Under the pieces are notes generated by a model. That model had not been told where the DNA came from, did no database searches, and saw only the letters and a list, made by a program, of their open reading frames with translations. This document shows, one piece after another, positions 16,493-24,763 of a stretch of 57,468 bases of DNA. Position 1 is the stretch's first letter, and every line of letters starts with the position of its first letter. Source of the stretch: Candidatus Krumholzibacteriia bacterium (lineage in GTDB: Bacteria; Krumholzibacteriota; Krumholzibacteriia; G020349025); assembly GCA_035649275.1 (NCBI GenBank), contig DASRJW010000124.1, positions 1 through 57,468 of the forward strand, written 5' to 3'. The translations under genes and the position numbers were made by a program.

Positions 16493-17415
16493 GCGGCATG
16501 GCGCCGACGGCGAGGCACACCGAGCCGCCGCTGGCGGCATTCTCCGTCGACGTGGAGGATTACTTCCAGGTCGAGGCTTTGCGTCACCTTTGCCCGCGCG
16601 AACGCTGGGACCAGTTCGCGGACCGCACCGAAGCCAACACGGACCGCCTGCTGGACCTCCTGGCCCGACACCAGGCGGGCGGGACCTTCTTCGTCCTCGG
16701 CTGGGTGGCATCCCGCCACCCCGGGCTGGTCCGCCGCATCGCCGCGGCAGGACACGAGATCGCCTCGCACGGCTTCGACCACGAGTTGGTCTACCGTCAG
16801 TCTCCAGACGCTTTTCGCGCCGATGTCCGCCGCGCCCGTGCCCTGCTGCAAGACCTGAGCGGCCAGGAGATCCTGGGCTATCGAGCGCCCTCGTACACCA
16901 TCGTGCGCCGCACCCTCTGGGCTCTGCAGATCCTGCGCGAGGAGGGGTACCAGTACGACTCCAGCATCTTCCCCATCCACCGCCGCCGTTACGGGATGCC
17001 CGGTGCCCCCCGCTGGCCGCATCTCCGTCTGCTGGAGGGGGGACGCTCCATCACCGAGTACCCGCTCCCCACGGTCCGTTTGGGTCCTTTCAACCTACCG
17101 GCCACCGGAGGCGCCTATCTCCGGCTCCTCCCCTTCCGTTTCCAAATGTGGGCAGTACGTCGGATTATCGTACAGAAGCAACCGTTTCTCCTCACTATCC
17201 ACCCCTGGGAGATCGACCCGGACCAGCCCCGCCTGCCCGTCGGCTTGCGCACGCGGTGGACCCACTACTACAATTTAAAGCGTACGGAAGAGCGTCTGGA
17301 GGGCCTCCTCGAGCTCGCTCGTTATCGTCCCATCTCCGAGATTCTACGGATCTTAAGTCTGCTCGAGCGGGAAGGCGCACCGGCCTCGGATCCATTGGGT
17401 CGCACCTGGCAGTGA
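16489..17415 (+). CDS. Polysaccharide deacetylase, XrtA-system type
   Basis: The product opens with AFSVDVEDYFQVEAL, the hallmark N-terminus of the deacetylase subfamily that travels with exosortase A (TIGR03006 style). It then has the His motif SHGFDHELVY and LGYRAPSYTI. Such NodB-fold enzymes remove N-acetyl groups from polysaccharide. The GTG at 16489 overlaps the EpsI stop (GTGA) and has GGAGG 10 bases upstream, giving 308 residues; an ATG at 16498 is the alternative but lies 20 bases from that site. It closes the first coupled gene group of the locus. Confidence 0.93.
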   Translation: MSGMAPTARHTEPPLAAFSVDVEDYFQVEALRHLCPRERWDQFADRTEANTDRLLDLLARHQAGGTFFVLGWVASRHPGLVRRIAAAGHEIASHGFDHELVYRQSPDAFRADVRRARALLQDLSGQEILGYRAPSYTIVRRTLWALQILREEGYQYDSSIFPIHRRRYGMPGAPRWPHLRLLEGGRSITEYPLPTVRLGPFNLPATGGAYLRLLPFRFQMWAVRRIIVQKQPFLLTIHPWEIDPDQPRLPVGLRTRWTHYYNLKRTEERLEGLLELARYRPISEILRILSLLEREGAPASDPLGRTWQ

Positions 17416-17550
17416 TTTGCTGCAATAACAATCTCTTCACTTGCTTCGTGGACCGCAGAATCTGTGCTCACCAGGCCCTCGAACCCCTCGGATGCGCAGG
17501 TGTGCAGGTGGCTGGCTACGATTCTGTAAGGCTGGCCTGACATTTTATCG

Positions 17551-17579
17551 TTGACTTGGGTGTTTCACCCAGGTATTGT
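17551..17579 (+). promoter_or_regulatory. Sigma-70-type promoter for the PrsK/PrsR operon
   Basis: TTGACT at 17551-17556 (5 of 6 to consensus) and TATTGT at 17574-17579 (4 of 6) are separated by exactly 17 bases, the best spacing. The element lies 90 bases upstream of the ATG of the membrane protein gene. Transcription would start near 17586. It is located in the only sizeable gap (17416-17669) inside the plus-strand exosortase locus. Confidence 0.6.
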
Positions 17580-17588
17580 TAGGTGAAA
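17563..17588. promoter_or_regulatory. Inverted repeat across the -10 box (candidate operator)
   Basis: TTTCACC (17563-17569) and GGTGAAA (17582-17588) form a perfect 7-base inverted repeat with a 12-base gap. The centres of the arms are 19 bases apart, nearly two helical turns, and the -10 hexamer sits between them. This is the geometry expected for a repressor dimer site. Confidence 0.5.
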
Positions 17589-17669
17589 TCCCGCACAGAC
17601 TTGCGGTTCGTGACCCAGGTGTACACGCCGACCGCGTCTCGTGGACACCTAGGGAGGCTTCGCAGCCAC

Positions 17670-18506
17670 ATGAACCTGTTTCTGTCCCTTGGCGTCGCCG
17701 TGCGCGCCTACCGCAGCGTCCTGCCGCTGATGCTGCGGCCTTCCTACTGGCTGCCCTTCCTCGTTCTGGCGGCGGTGCAGTTCGGCGCTCTGGGATTGCT
17801 CGTGGGTTTCCACCATCCCCTGCTCGCACCGCTCGGCGTCCCTCTGGTGCGCTTGCTCGGCGGTGAGAAGGCGATGCATTATCCGGCGCTGCTGCTGTAC
17901 CTACCCGGCATGTACTCCCGGCTCGTCCTCGTGCTGGCGGTGCTGGTGGCTTCCGTGGCCGTCGCATTCGCCACGCTGTACTTCGCCCGCGCCCTCGGTC
18001 TCGAGGCGGGAAGCGGGCGTGGCGCCCGCGTCCACGGCCGGGTGCCGTCACTCGTTTTGGTGAGCGTGCCGCCGGCGCTGGCGATCGTGGGCTTGAGCAT
18101 GCTCGCGGGCTTGGTGCCGCCGCAGCTCTTCCTCGACAGCAGCATGGTGCGATGGAGCGTGCGAGGCGTTCTGCTGATCGCCGTCATCCTGGTGCAGAGT
18201 TTCGTGAGCTACTCCACCGCCTGGGTGGTCCTGCAAGGACACTCGGCGCTGGCGGCGCTGCGCGATTCGATCCGAGTCACAGCGCGCACTTTTCTGCCCA
18301 CGGTCCTCGTCGTCTCCTTCCCGGTGCTGGCGCTCTATCCGATCAGCTATTTGACCCAGCGCGTCGATCTCTTCATCGGCAAGCTGGAACCGGAGCTCGT
18401 GAGTGCGCTCCTAGCCGGACGCATCGTCGGCGAGCTCTTCTTCGGCTTCCTCATCGTCGGCGCCATCACCCGGCTCTTCTTGTGGCGGACGGAGACGGTA
18501 CGATGA
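17670..18506 (+). CDS. Multi-pass membrane protein of unknown function
   Basis: The 278-residue product (ATG at 17670, GGGAGG 12 bases upstream) has about six hydrophobic segments with a short N-terminal cytoplasmic helix (MNLFLSLGVAVRAYRSVLPLM). The overall pattern, an RAYRSV segment then paired membrane helices and a C-terminal LFFGFLIVGAITRLFLWR, recalls YIP1- or glycerophosphodiesterase-membrane-domain-like proteins, but I cannot assign a family. An in-frame GTG at 17583 would lengthen it by 29 residues without adding a recognisable feature. It is the first gene after the promoter and its stop overlaps the next start (ATGA). Confidence 0.75.
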   Translation: MNLFLSLGVAVRAYRSVLPLMLRPSYWLPFLVLAAVQFGALGLLVGFHHPLLAPLGVPLVRLLGGEKAMHYPALLLYLPGMYSRLVLVLAVLVASVAVAFATLYFARALGLEAGSGRGARVHGRVPSLVLVSVPPALAIVGLSMLAGLVPPQLFLDSSMVRWSVRGVLLIAVILVQSFVSYSTAWVVLQGHSALAALRDSIRVTARTFLPTVLVVSFPVLALYPISYLTQRVDLFIGKLEPELVSALLAGRIVGELFFGFLIVGAITRLFLWRTETVR

Positions 18507-20047
18507 AGGCCCGCCTTTTCGTCTGCCTCTCGGTCGCCCTCTGCGCCGCCTGCGGCAACGAGCAAGGCGTGGGCTCGCGCTACCGCGCCGAGCGAGCCCT
18601 CTGGCATCTGAACCGGGAGTACCGCCGGCTCTCCATCAAGCCGGAGCTGGTGGAGTCCGAGACCTGGCGCAACCTGGCGCAGGGTTACGAAACTCTGGCC
18701 CAGGGGACCGACACCTCCGCCAGCAGCGCCGGCGACCCCCTCGCCCAGGACATCCACACCTTGGTGGCCCGGGCCCTGGTCAACGCGGCACAGATCCATG
18801 CCGGTATCGGAGATTCCACCGCGATGCGCGCCAACTACGGTCGTGTCATCGCCGAGTTCCAGGACGTGCCTCTGCTGGTCGGTGAAGTGAAGCTCGCCCA
18901 GGGCCGCATGCACGAGTATGCCAAGCTCTGGGTCGAAGCGGCGAAGGCTTACGAGACCATCCTCGAGCACATCGAGCCGCAGCCTGGCGAGCCGGGCGTT
19001 CCCGGCTTGGTGATCGAAATACCACTCCGCGTCGCGCGGCTGCACCGGCAGGCAAGCATGGACGCGGCGCCGGGCGATACCAGCGCCGTCCGGAGCGCGC
19101 CGGTCCAAGCGGCTTATGAACAGGCGGAGGAGCGCTACCGGCGCTGGATCACGGCGAAACCGGAGTCGCGGCTGGCGCTGGAATCACGCTTGCGCTTGGC
19201 GGATGTGGCTGCAGACTGCGGGCGCTGGCAAGTGGCCATGGGCGAGCTCCGGCAGATCGAGGCGCAGATCGCGGCGGACCGGTCGTCGACTTTGGACCCC
19301 GGCAACGTTCGGCTGAGCATGGCCATGGTGCAGAGCCGCGCCTCGGCTGCACCGGGACCCACCCGGGATCTCTTGCTGTCGGTGCCGCGGGATTACCCGA
19401 AGAGCCCGGCGGCGGCGCAGGCCCTGCTGACCCTGGCGACCCTCGACGCCAGGCAGGGAGCGGTGGACGAGGCGCTCGATGCCCTCGACCGCTTGCGCGA
19501 CGAGTACGCCGGCGCGACCTCGCTGAACGCCAACGGCATGCTCCTGCGTGGTCGACTGCTCGAGAGAGAAGGGCGCTGGCCCGAGGCCCTCGACGTCTTC
19601 CGCAGCCTGCCGGTGCGTCATCCGTTGAGCGATCCGGCCCTGCTGGCTCCCCTCGAAGTGGTGGCGCACTACAAGCGGGTCGAGGATGCGACGGAAACCG
19701 CCGCGGCTCTCGAGCGGGCCGAGCGCGAGTACCGCGAGCTCCTCACCCGTTATCCGTCGCACCAGACCACGCTGCCCATCCGCACCAAGCTGGCGCAGGT
19801 CCTGGCCATGCAGCACCGCAACGAGGAAGCCCTGGTCGAACTGATGGGGATCGCCGATGCCCTGCCGGGGAATCCGCAGGGTGCCAGCATCATGCTGCAG
19901 GCGGCGAAGTTCGCTTACAACGACATGGGTGATCGGAAGCGCGCGGCGGAAATCCTCGGCAACCTGGCCCAGCGTTATCCCAACATGGAAGTCGGCCGCT
20001 GGGCGGCCGCCGAGGCGGTCCGCCTGCGGGAGGTGAGCAGCGAGTGA
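18503..20047 (+). CDS. TPR-repeat lipoprotein
   Basis: The 514-residue protein has a signal sequence with a lipobox (LCAAC at about residues 14-18). A long all-helical body with repeated A-x-x-Y / A-L-x-x-Y patterns follows, e.g. AAKAYETILEHI, AYEQAEERYRRWI, ALDALDRLRDEY, AEREYRELLTRYP and AAEILGNLAQRYP. These are tetratricopeptide-type repeats, which mediate protein-protein contact. TPR lipoproteins are frequent in exosortase/PEP-CTERM loci. It would be anchored in the periplasm, perhaps as an assembly factor for the secretion or polymer machinery. It is coupled on both sides by 4-base overlaps. Confidence 0.85.
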   Translation: MKARLFVCLSVALCAACGNEQGVGSRYRAERALWHLNREYRRLSIKPELVESETWRNLAQGYETLAQGTDTSASSAGDPLAQDIHTLVARALVNAAQIHAGIGDSTAMRANYGRVIAEFQDVPLLVGEVKLAQGRMHEYAKLWVEAAKAYETILEHIEPQPGEPGVPGLVIEIPLRVARLHRQASMDAAPGDTSAVRSAPVQAAYEQAEERYRRWITAKPESRLALESRLRLADVAADCGRWQVAMGELRQIEAQIAADRSSTLDPGNVRLSMAMVQSRASAAPGPTRDLLLSVPRDYPKSPAAAQALLTLATLDARQGAVDEALDALDRLRDEYAGATSLNANGMLLRGRLLEREGRWPEALDVFRSLPVRHPLSDPALLAPLEVVAHYKRVEDATETAAALERAEREYRELLTRYPSHQTTLPIRTKLAQVLAMQHRNEEALVELMGIADALPGNPQGASIMLQAAKFAYNDMGDRKRAAEILGNLAQRYPNMEVGRWAAAEAVRLREVSSE

Positions 20048-22200
20048 CCCTGCAGGAAGGCCCGCTGCTCCTCGGCGCGCTGTCGTGCCTCGTCCCGGTG
20101 GCGGCGGTGCTGCTGCGGCGGCCGGCGCGGATCCTGCGCTTGGGCACGGTGCTCCTGGCCTTGAGCTTGTCGGCGTTCCAGCTGGCGCTGCTGCGCTTGG
20201 TGCAGGTCGGACCGACGAACACGCCGCACCTTTGGGTCTACGCCCTGCTCGCCGCCGGCGTGCCTCTGGTGCTGGCCGGCCATCTGCTCTCCGTGTGCGT
20301 CGGGCGCGAGCGCCCCGAGGACTCTTTCCGCAACTCCCGGCGCACCTTCGTTCTCCTCGGTGTCGGCGGACTCCTGTCGCTCTTCTTCGTGCGCCACGCG
20401 AACTTCGTCACCGGTTTCGACTGGGACGCCGGCCGCGGCACCATCCACCTGGGATCGCTGGGCAAAGCCTATTTGAGCTACCTGCTCGTGGGCATGGTCA
20501 TCATCGGCTACAACCTGGAATGCACCTACCGGCTGGTCCCGAGTCAGGCGCGGCCGCGGCTGAAGTTGCTCTTCCTCACCTTCTTCGGGCTGCTCGGCTT
20601 CTTCACCTTCATCCTCACCACGGGGCTTCTGTACTCGTCCATCGGCGTCGGCAAGCTCGTCGCCGCCGCCATTCCCATCGCCGTGGTCAACCTGGTCCTC
20701 GCCTACAGCACCATGCGCAGCGGCCTCACCGACGTCGGGGCACCGGTGTCGCGCCACATCGTCTACTCCTCCTTCACCGCCATCGCTGCCGGCCTCTACG
20801 TGCTCGCCGTCGGCGTCGTCTCGCAGGTGGCGGTGTTCACCCAGTGGTCCCCCGACGAGGTCGTGACCATCTCCTTCGGCTTCCTGGCGGTGCTGCTGGC
20901 GATCCTTCTCTTGTTCTCCAACCGCTTCCAGCGGCGGGTGCGCCGCTACATCGATCGCAACTTCTACGTCAACCGTTACGACTACCGGACCCAGTGGGCC
21001 AACGTCACCCAGAGCATGGAGAGCGCCACGGACAGCCACAGCGTTCTCGCCCGGGCTCGCACCTTGCTGCAAGAGGTCTTCCTCGCCGATGCGGTGACCC
21101 TGTCGCTGCGCGAGAAGGCTTCGCTCCGCATCTCCCCTTGCCTGGGGAAGGGCATGGACGACCCGCGATCCGTTCTCGAGGAGGACTCGCCGCTGGCGAA
21201 GCGCCTGGCCACGGAGCGTCACGCCCTCTTGCTCGACCGGCGCCCCGACGACTTCGAATACATCTCCATCTACGCCGAGAACGGCGCCTGGCTCGACGCC
21301 ACGGCGAGTCAGATCCTCGCGCCGCTCCTGGAGGGAACGCGGCTCGTGGGCTGCGTGGGCTTGCAGCGCCGCCACCGGGACGATCCCTTCACCTACGAGG
21401 ACGTGGCGCTCCTCGACAGCATGGCGTCGCATATCGGCTCGCGACTGCGCGTGACGCTGCAAGCCGAGGAGATGGCCGAGCACCGCGAGATGACCCTCAT
21501 CTCCCAGTGGAGCAACATGCTCCTCCACGATCTGAAGAACTACCTGTCGCCGCTGCGCTTGGTGGCTCAGAACCTGGTGCAGTTCAAGGACAAGCCGGGG
21601 ATCGCCGAGCTCGCCGCCGGGGACATCGACCGGGTCGCCGACCGCATGGATGCCCTGGTGCGCACGCTGTCGGAGCTGCGGGACGACCCGCGGCGCTCGC
21701 AGCAGCGCATCGTGGTCAACGACCTGGTGCGGAGCACCCTCGACGAGATGCAGGTGGGGCGCCGGGAGGCCCTGACGGTGCAGCTCGATCTGCGCACGCC
21801 GGCGGCGGTGACCGGCGACGAGAACATGCTGCAGCGGGTGCTGGAGAACCTGGTGACCAACGCCATCGAAGCCATGGACGGCGAGGGCACACTCACCATC
21901 CAGACTCGCAGCGATCCCATCCGCAGCAACGGCGCGATGGTGCACCTCTCGGTGACCGACACCGGCGTGGGCATGCCGCCGGAGTTCGTGCGCGAGAGGC
22001 TCTTCCGCCCCTTCGCCACCACCAAGCGCGGTGGGCTGGGCCTGGGCCTCTACCAGTGCCGCTCCATCGTCCGGGCCCATGGCGGGGAGCTGAAGGTCGA
22101 GAGCCATCTGGGTGTCGGCACCACGGTGCAGATCATCATGGCCGCCGCCGACGACGAGGGCGAGCAGCGCCCGCGCACGCCGACGGAAGTGGTGGCATGA
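20044..22200 (+). CDS. prsK: PrsK-type sensor histidine kinase of the exosortase system
   Basis: The 718-residue protein has a large N-terminal membrane domain of about nine segments (residues 1-290). The conserved RRYIDRNFYVNRYDYRTQW segment, a GAF-like domain and a histidine kinase core follow: His495 in LLHDLKNYLSPLRL, N-box ENLVTNAIEAMDG, DTGVGMPPEF and GLGLGLYQC. This is the architecture of PrsK, the membrane sensor kinase found with PEP-CTERM loci. Its partner response regulator PrsR follows with a 4-base overlap. The GTG start overlaps the previous stop. The signal it senses is unknown. Confidence 0.95.
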   Translation: MTLQEGPLLLGALSCLVPVAAVLLRRPARILRLGTVLLALSLSAFQLALLRLVQVGPTNTPHLWVYALLAAGVPLVLAGHLLSVCVGRERPEDSFRNSRRTFVLLGVGGLLSLFFVRHANFVTGFDWDAGRGTIHLGSLGKAYLSYLLVGMVIIGYNLECTYRLVPSQARPRLKLLFLTFFGLLGFFTFILTTGLLYSSIGVGKLVAAAIPIAVVNLVLAYSTMRSGLTDVGAPVSRHIVYSSFTAIAAGLYVLAVGVVSQVAVFTQWSPDEVVTISFGFLAVLLAILLLFSNRFQRRVRRYIDRNFYVNRYDYRTQWANVTQSMESATDSHSVLARARTLLQEVFLADAVTLSLREKASLRISPCLGKGMDDPRSVLEEDSPLAKRLATERHALLLDRRPDDFEYISIYAENGAWLDATASQILAPLLEGTRLVGCVGLQRRHRDDPFTYEDVALLDSMASHIGSRLRVTLQAEEMAEHREMTLISQWSNMLLHDLKNYLSPLRLVAQNLVQFKDKPGIAELAAGDIDRVADRMDALVRTLSELRDDPRRSQQRIVVNDLVRSTLDEMQVGRREALTVQLDLRTPAAVTGDENMLQRVLENLVTNAIEAMDGEGTLTIQTRSDPIRSNGAMVHLSVTDTGVGMPPEFVRERLFRPFATTKRGGLGLGLYQCRSIVRAHGGELKVESHLGVGTTVQIIMAAADDEGEQRPRTPTEVVA

Positions 22201-23615
22201 ACGCAGCCGCACTCACGCCCCAGGAGAAACCGAAGCTGCTCATCGTCGACGACGACCTGGCGATGCTCCAGCAGCTCGCTCTGGCCTTGGGGGAGGACTA
22301 CCAGGTCTATACCGCGAATCAACCCAAGCAGGCCTGGCAGCTCATCGCCAAAGAGCACCCTCAGGTCATCACCCTCGACCTGGCGCTGGAGCGCAGCGAT
22401 CCGGAGTCGGGGTTTTCCTTGCTGGAGCGCTGCCTCGAGCTCGACCCGCTGATGAAGCTCGTCCTGATCACCGGCAACGACACGCAGGAGAACGCGCTCC
22501 GCGCCATCGAACAAGGTGCCTTCGACTTCATGGGCAAGCCCGTGGATGTCGCCACCTTGCGTCAACTGCTGGAGCGCGCCGTCCGGGTCGGGCAGTGGGA
22601 GCGGCAGAACCAGAAGCTGCTGCAGCGCTTCGAAGGCAAGGGCCGGGTCGGCAACCTCCTGGGCCGCTCGCCGCAAATGGAATCGGTCTTCGACATCGTC
22701 CGCAAGGTGGCGCCCACGGACGTTTCCGTCCTCATCCTCGGCGAGAGCGGCACAGGGAAGGAACTGGTGGCGCGCGAGCTGAAACGTCTGAGCAAACGCG
22801 CCAACAAGCCTTTCATCAGCATCAACTGCGGCGCCATCCCGGAGAACCTGCTGGAGAGCGAGCTCTTCGGCCACGAGAAGGGCTCCTTCACTGGCGCTCA
22901 CACTTCACGGCCCGGCAAGCTGGAGCTCGCCGACGGCGGCACGGTGTTCCTCGACGAGGTGGGGGAGCTGCCGACACTGCTGCAGGTGAAGCTCCTGCGC
23001 TTCCTGCAGGAGCGGGAGATCGAACGGGTCGGCGGCCGCTCGGTCACCCGACTCGACGTGCGCGTCATCGCCGCCACCAATCGCGACCTGACCAGCGCGG
23101 TGAAAACCGGGGGCTTCCGCGAGGATCTCTTCTACCGGCTCTCGGTGGTGAACATCGTGGTGCCGCCGCTGCGGGAGCGCACGGAAGACATCCTCTACCT
23201 GGCGCAGTTCTTCCTGGAACGCTTCAGCACCGAGATGGAAAAGGAGAGGCTCGCCTTCAGCCGACGGGCGAAGCAGGGCATGCTGCACTACGCCTGGCCG
23301 GGGAACGTGCGCGAGCTGGAGCACCACGTGCAGAAGGCGGTGGTGCTGTGCTCGGGCCGCCTAGTGCGCGCGGTGGATCTCGGTTTGAGCGGCGAGGAGC
23401 ACTTGCCCTCGCTGTCGCTTCGCAGCGTGCGCGAGCAGACCGACTACCAGATGATCGTGCAGGCGCTGCGCCGCACCTGCGGCAACATTTCCAAAGCGGC
23501 GGAGGAGCTGGAGATCTCGCGACCCAGCTTGCACGACCTCCTGCGCAAGCACGGCATCGACGCCGCCCAGTATAGAAATCCCAGCGAGAACTCGGCGACC
23601 GAGACGACGGAATGA
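22197..23615 (+). CDS. prsR: PrsR-type sigma-54-dependent response regulator
   Basis: The 472-residue protein has a receiver domain (acidic pocket VDDDLAML, phosphoacceptor Asp61 in ITLDLALE). An AAA+ activator domain follows with Walker A GESGTGKE (about 182-189), the sigma-54 contact loop GSFTGA (about 229-234), GGTVFLDEVGELP and VRVIAATNRDL. A Fis-type helix-turn-helix lies at about 430-460 (GNISKAAEELEISRPSLHDL). The contact loop reads GSFTGA rather than GAFTGA, a common conservative variant. It should bind upstream sites and open sigma-54 promoters; a matching promoter lies before the PEP-CTERM gene at 30402-30417. Confidence 0.96.
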   Translation: MNAAALTPQEKPKLLIVDDDLAMLQQLALALGEDYQVYTANQPKQAWQLIAKEHPQVITLDLALERSDPESGFSLLERCLELDPLMKLVLITGNDTQENALRAIEQGAFDFMGKPVDVATLRQLLERAVRVGQWERQNQKLLQRFEGKGRVGNLLGRSPQMESVFDIVRKVAPTDVSVLILGESGTGKELVARELKRLSKRANKPFISINCGAIPENLLESELFGHEKGSFTGAHTSRPGKLELADGGTVFLDEVGELPTLLQVKLLRFLQEREIERVGGRSVTRLDVRVIAATNRDLTSAVKTGGFREDLFYRLSVVNIVVPPLRERTEDILYLAQFFLERFSTEMEKERLAFSRRAKQGMLHYAWPGNVRELEHHVQKAVVLCSGRLVRAVDLGLSGEEHLPSLSLRSVREQTDYQMIVQALRRTCGNISKAAEELEISRPSLHDLLRKHGIDAAQYRNPSENSATETTE

Positions 23616-24763
23616 CGAGCCGACACGGCCACGTGACGGAAGGAATGGAGTCTGTGCGACGGATCCCGGGATGGCGACGAGGTTCGAGCTGGGTCGCCGC
23701 AGGCGTCACCGCCAGCGTGCTCGCTTGCAGCGTCGTCCACGCTGCGGACCTTTCCCTGCAGTCCCAGCCGCGCTCGGTGCACCTGCAGTTCCAGGGTCCG
23801 GTGAACATCGAAGGTGTGACACCGCTCATGGTGCAGCAGCTGCCTCCCGGCGAGTATCTGCTGCGCGCCTCGGGGCTGGGATTGGTGACGGCCCGGGGCC
23901 GCTGGCGCAGCCGCTTCGACGAAGGCGTGACCTTGGAACGTTGGGCAAGCGGCTGGGCCTTGTTCTTGCCGCCGGGCTTCGTCCACTTGGCCCGCCACGA
24001 AGGCTGGCGCGGCGCCATCTTCACCACCGCTGCCGCCGGCGGCGTCTTCGGCGCCATCGTCAAGAGCGGCCACCTGGATACGGCGCGGAACGACCGGCAG
24101 CTCGCCCAGGACGCCTATGACCAGGCGACGACGCCGGCGGAGATCACCGCCGCCCGGTTGCAGCTGGAGAGCGCCTCGGAACGCGAAGACGACGAAGCCC
24201 TCATGCGCAACATCTGGACCGGGTTCGCCGCCGGCGCCTGGGTGGGCGCCGCGGTGGAGACTTGGGCTTTGACCTCGAAGCCGTCGCTGCAAGTCAACGC
24301 CCAGGGGAGCTACGTGGTCGGGGTGCGGCGCGGGCGAGCCTACGATGCGGCGCTGCGCAGCGCTCTGGTGCCGGGCGCCGGGCAACGCCACATGGGGCAT
24401 CGCTGGCGCGCTTTCGCTTTCGGCGCCTCGTTCTGGGGTCTCGCGGCGGGAAGCATCGCCTCCTACGACGAGTACCTGCAAGCGCAGCGGCGGCAGTCGG
24501 ACGCGCAGCGCCGTTACGACGCCGCCGACACGCCGGCGGAGATCGACGCCGCGCGCGCCGATCTGAACGCAGCCGCCGACCAAGCCGACGAATGGCAGGT
24601 GCGGGTGTGGACGCTCCTCGGGTCGACGGGAGCCGCGTACCTGTGGAACGTCCTCGACGCCGCCGGCCTCGGCGCTTCCGGCTGGACTCGTTCGGCGGTG
24701 GACGTGTCCGTCGCCCCTGGTCAGGGCGGCGTCGTCGCCAGCCTCCACTGGAGGCTGCCATGA
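23612..24763 (+). CDS. Exported protein with DUF5683-like membrane segments
   Basis: The 383-residue protein has a signal peptide (about residues 25-44, WVAAGVTASVLACSVVHAAD), then a small strand-rich domain with PPGEYLLRASGLGL resembling a PEGA-type fold. Two similar membrane-flanking regions each contain a TPAEI..A coiled segment (TTPAEITAARLQLESA and DTPAEIDAARADLNAA). The ALVPGAGQRHMGHRWRAFAFG stretch resembles the DUF5683 pattern PG-GQ---G--KA. Function is unknown. Couplings with PrsR upstream and a lipoprotein downstream (both ATGA) place it in the regulatory/envelope part of the exosortase operon. Confidence 0.72.
   Translation: MTSRHGHVTEGMESVRRIPGWRRGSSWVAAGVTASVLACSVVHAADLSLQSQPRSVHLQFQGPVNIEGVTPLMVQQLPPGEYLLRASGLGLVTARGRWRSRFDEGVTLERWASGWALFLPPGFVHLARHEGWRGAIFTTAAAGGVFGAIVKSGHLDTARNDRQLAQDAYDQATTPAEITAARLQLESASEREDDEALMRNIWTGFAAGAWVGAAVETWALTSKPSLQVNAQGSYVVGVRRGRAYDAALRSALVPGAGQRHMGHRWRAFAFGASFWGLAAGSIASYDEYLQAQRRQSDAQRRYDAADTPAEIDAARADLNAAADQADEWQVRVWTLLGSTGAAYLWNVLDAAGLGASGWTRSAVDVSVAPGQGGVVASLHWRLP

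Noticed and set aside
17407-17421. TGGCAG...TTTGC as a second sigma-54 promoter
   Set aside because: The gap between GG and GC is 9 bases instead of 10, and it lies over the stop codon of the deacetylase gene far from the next start.
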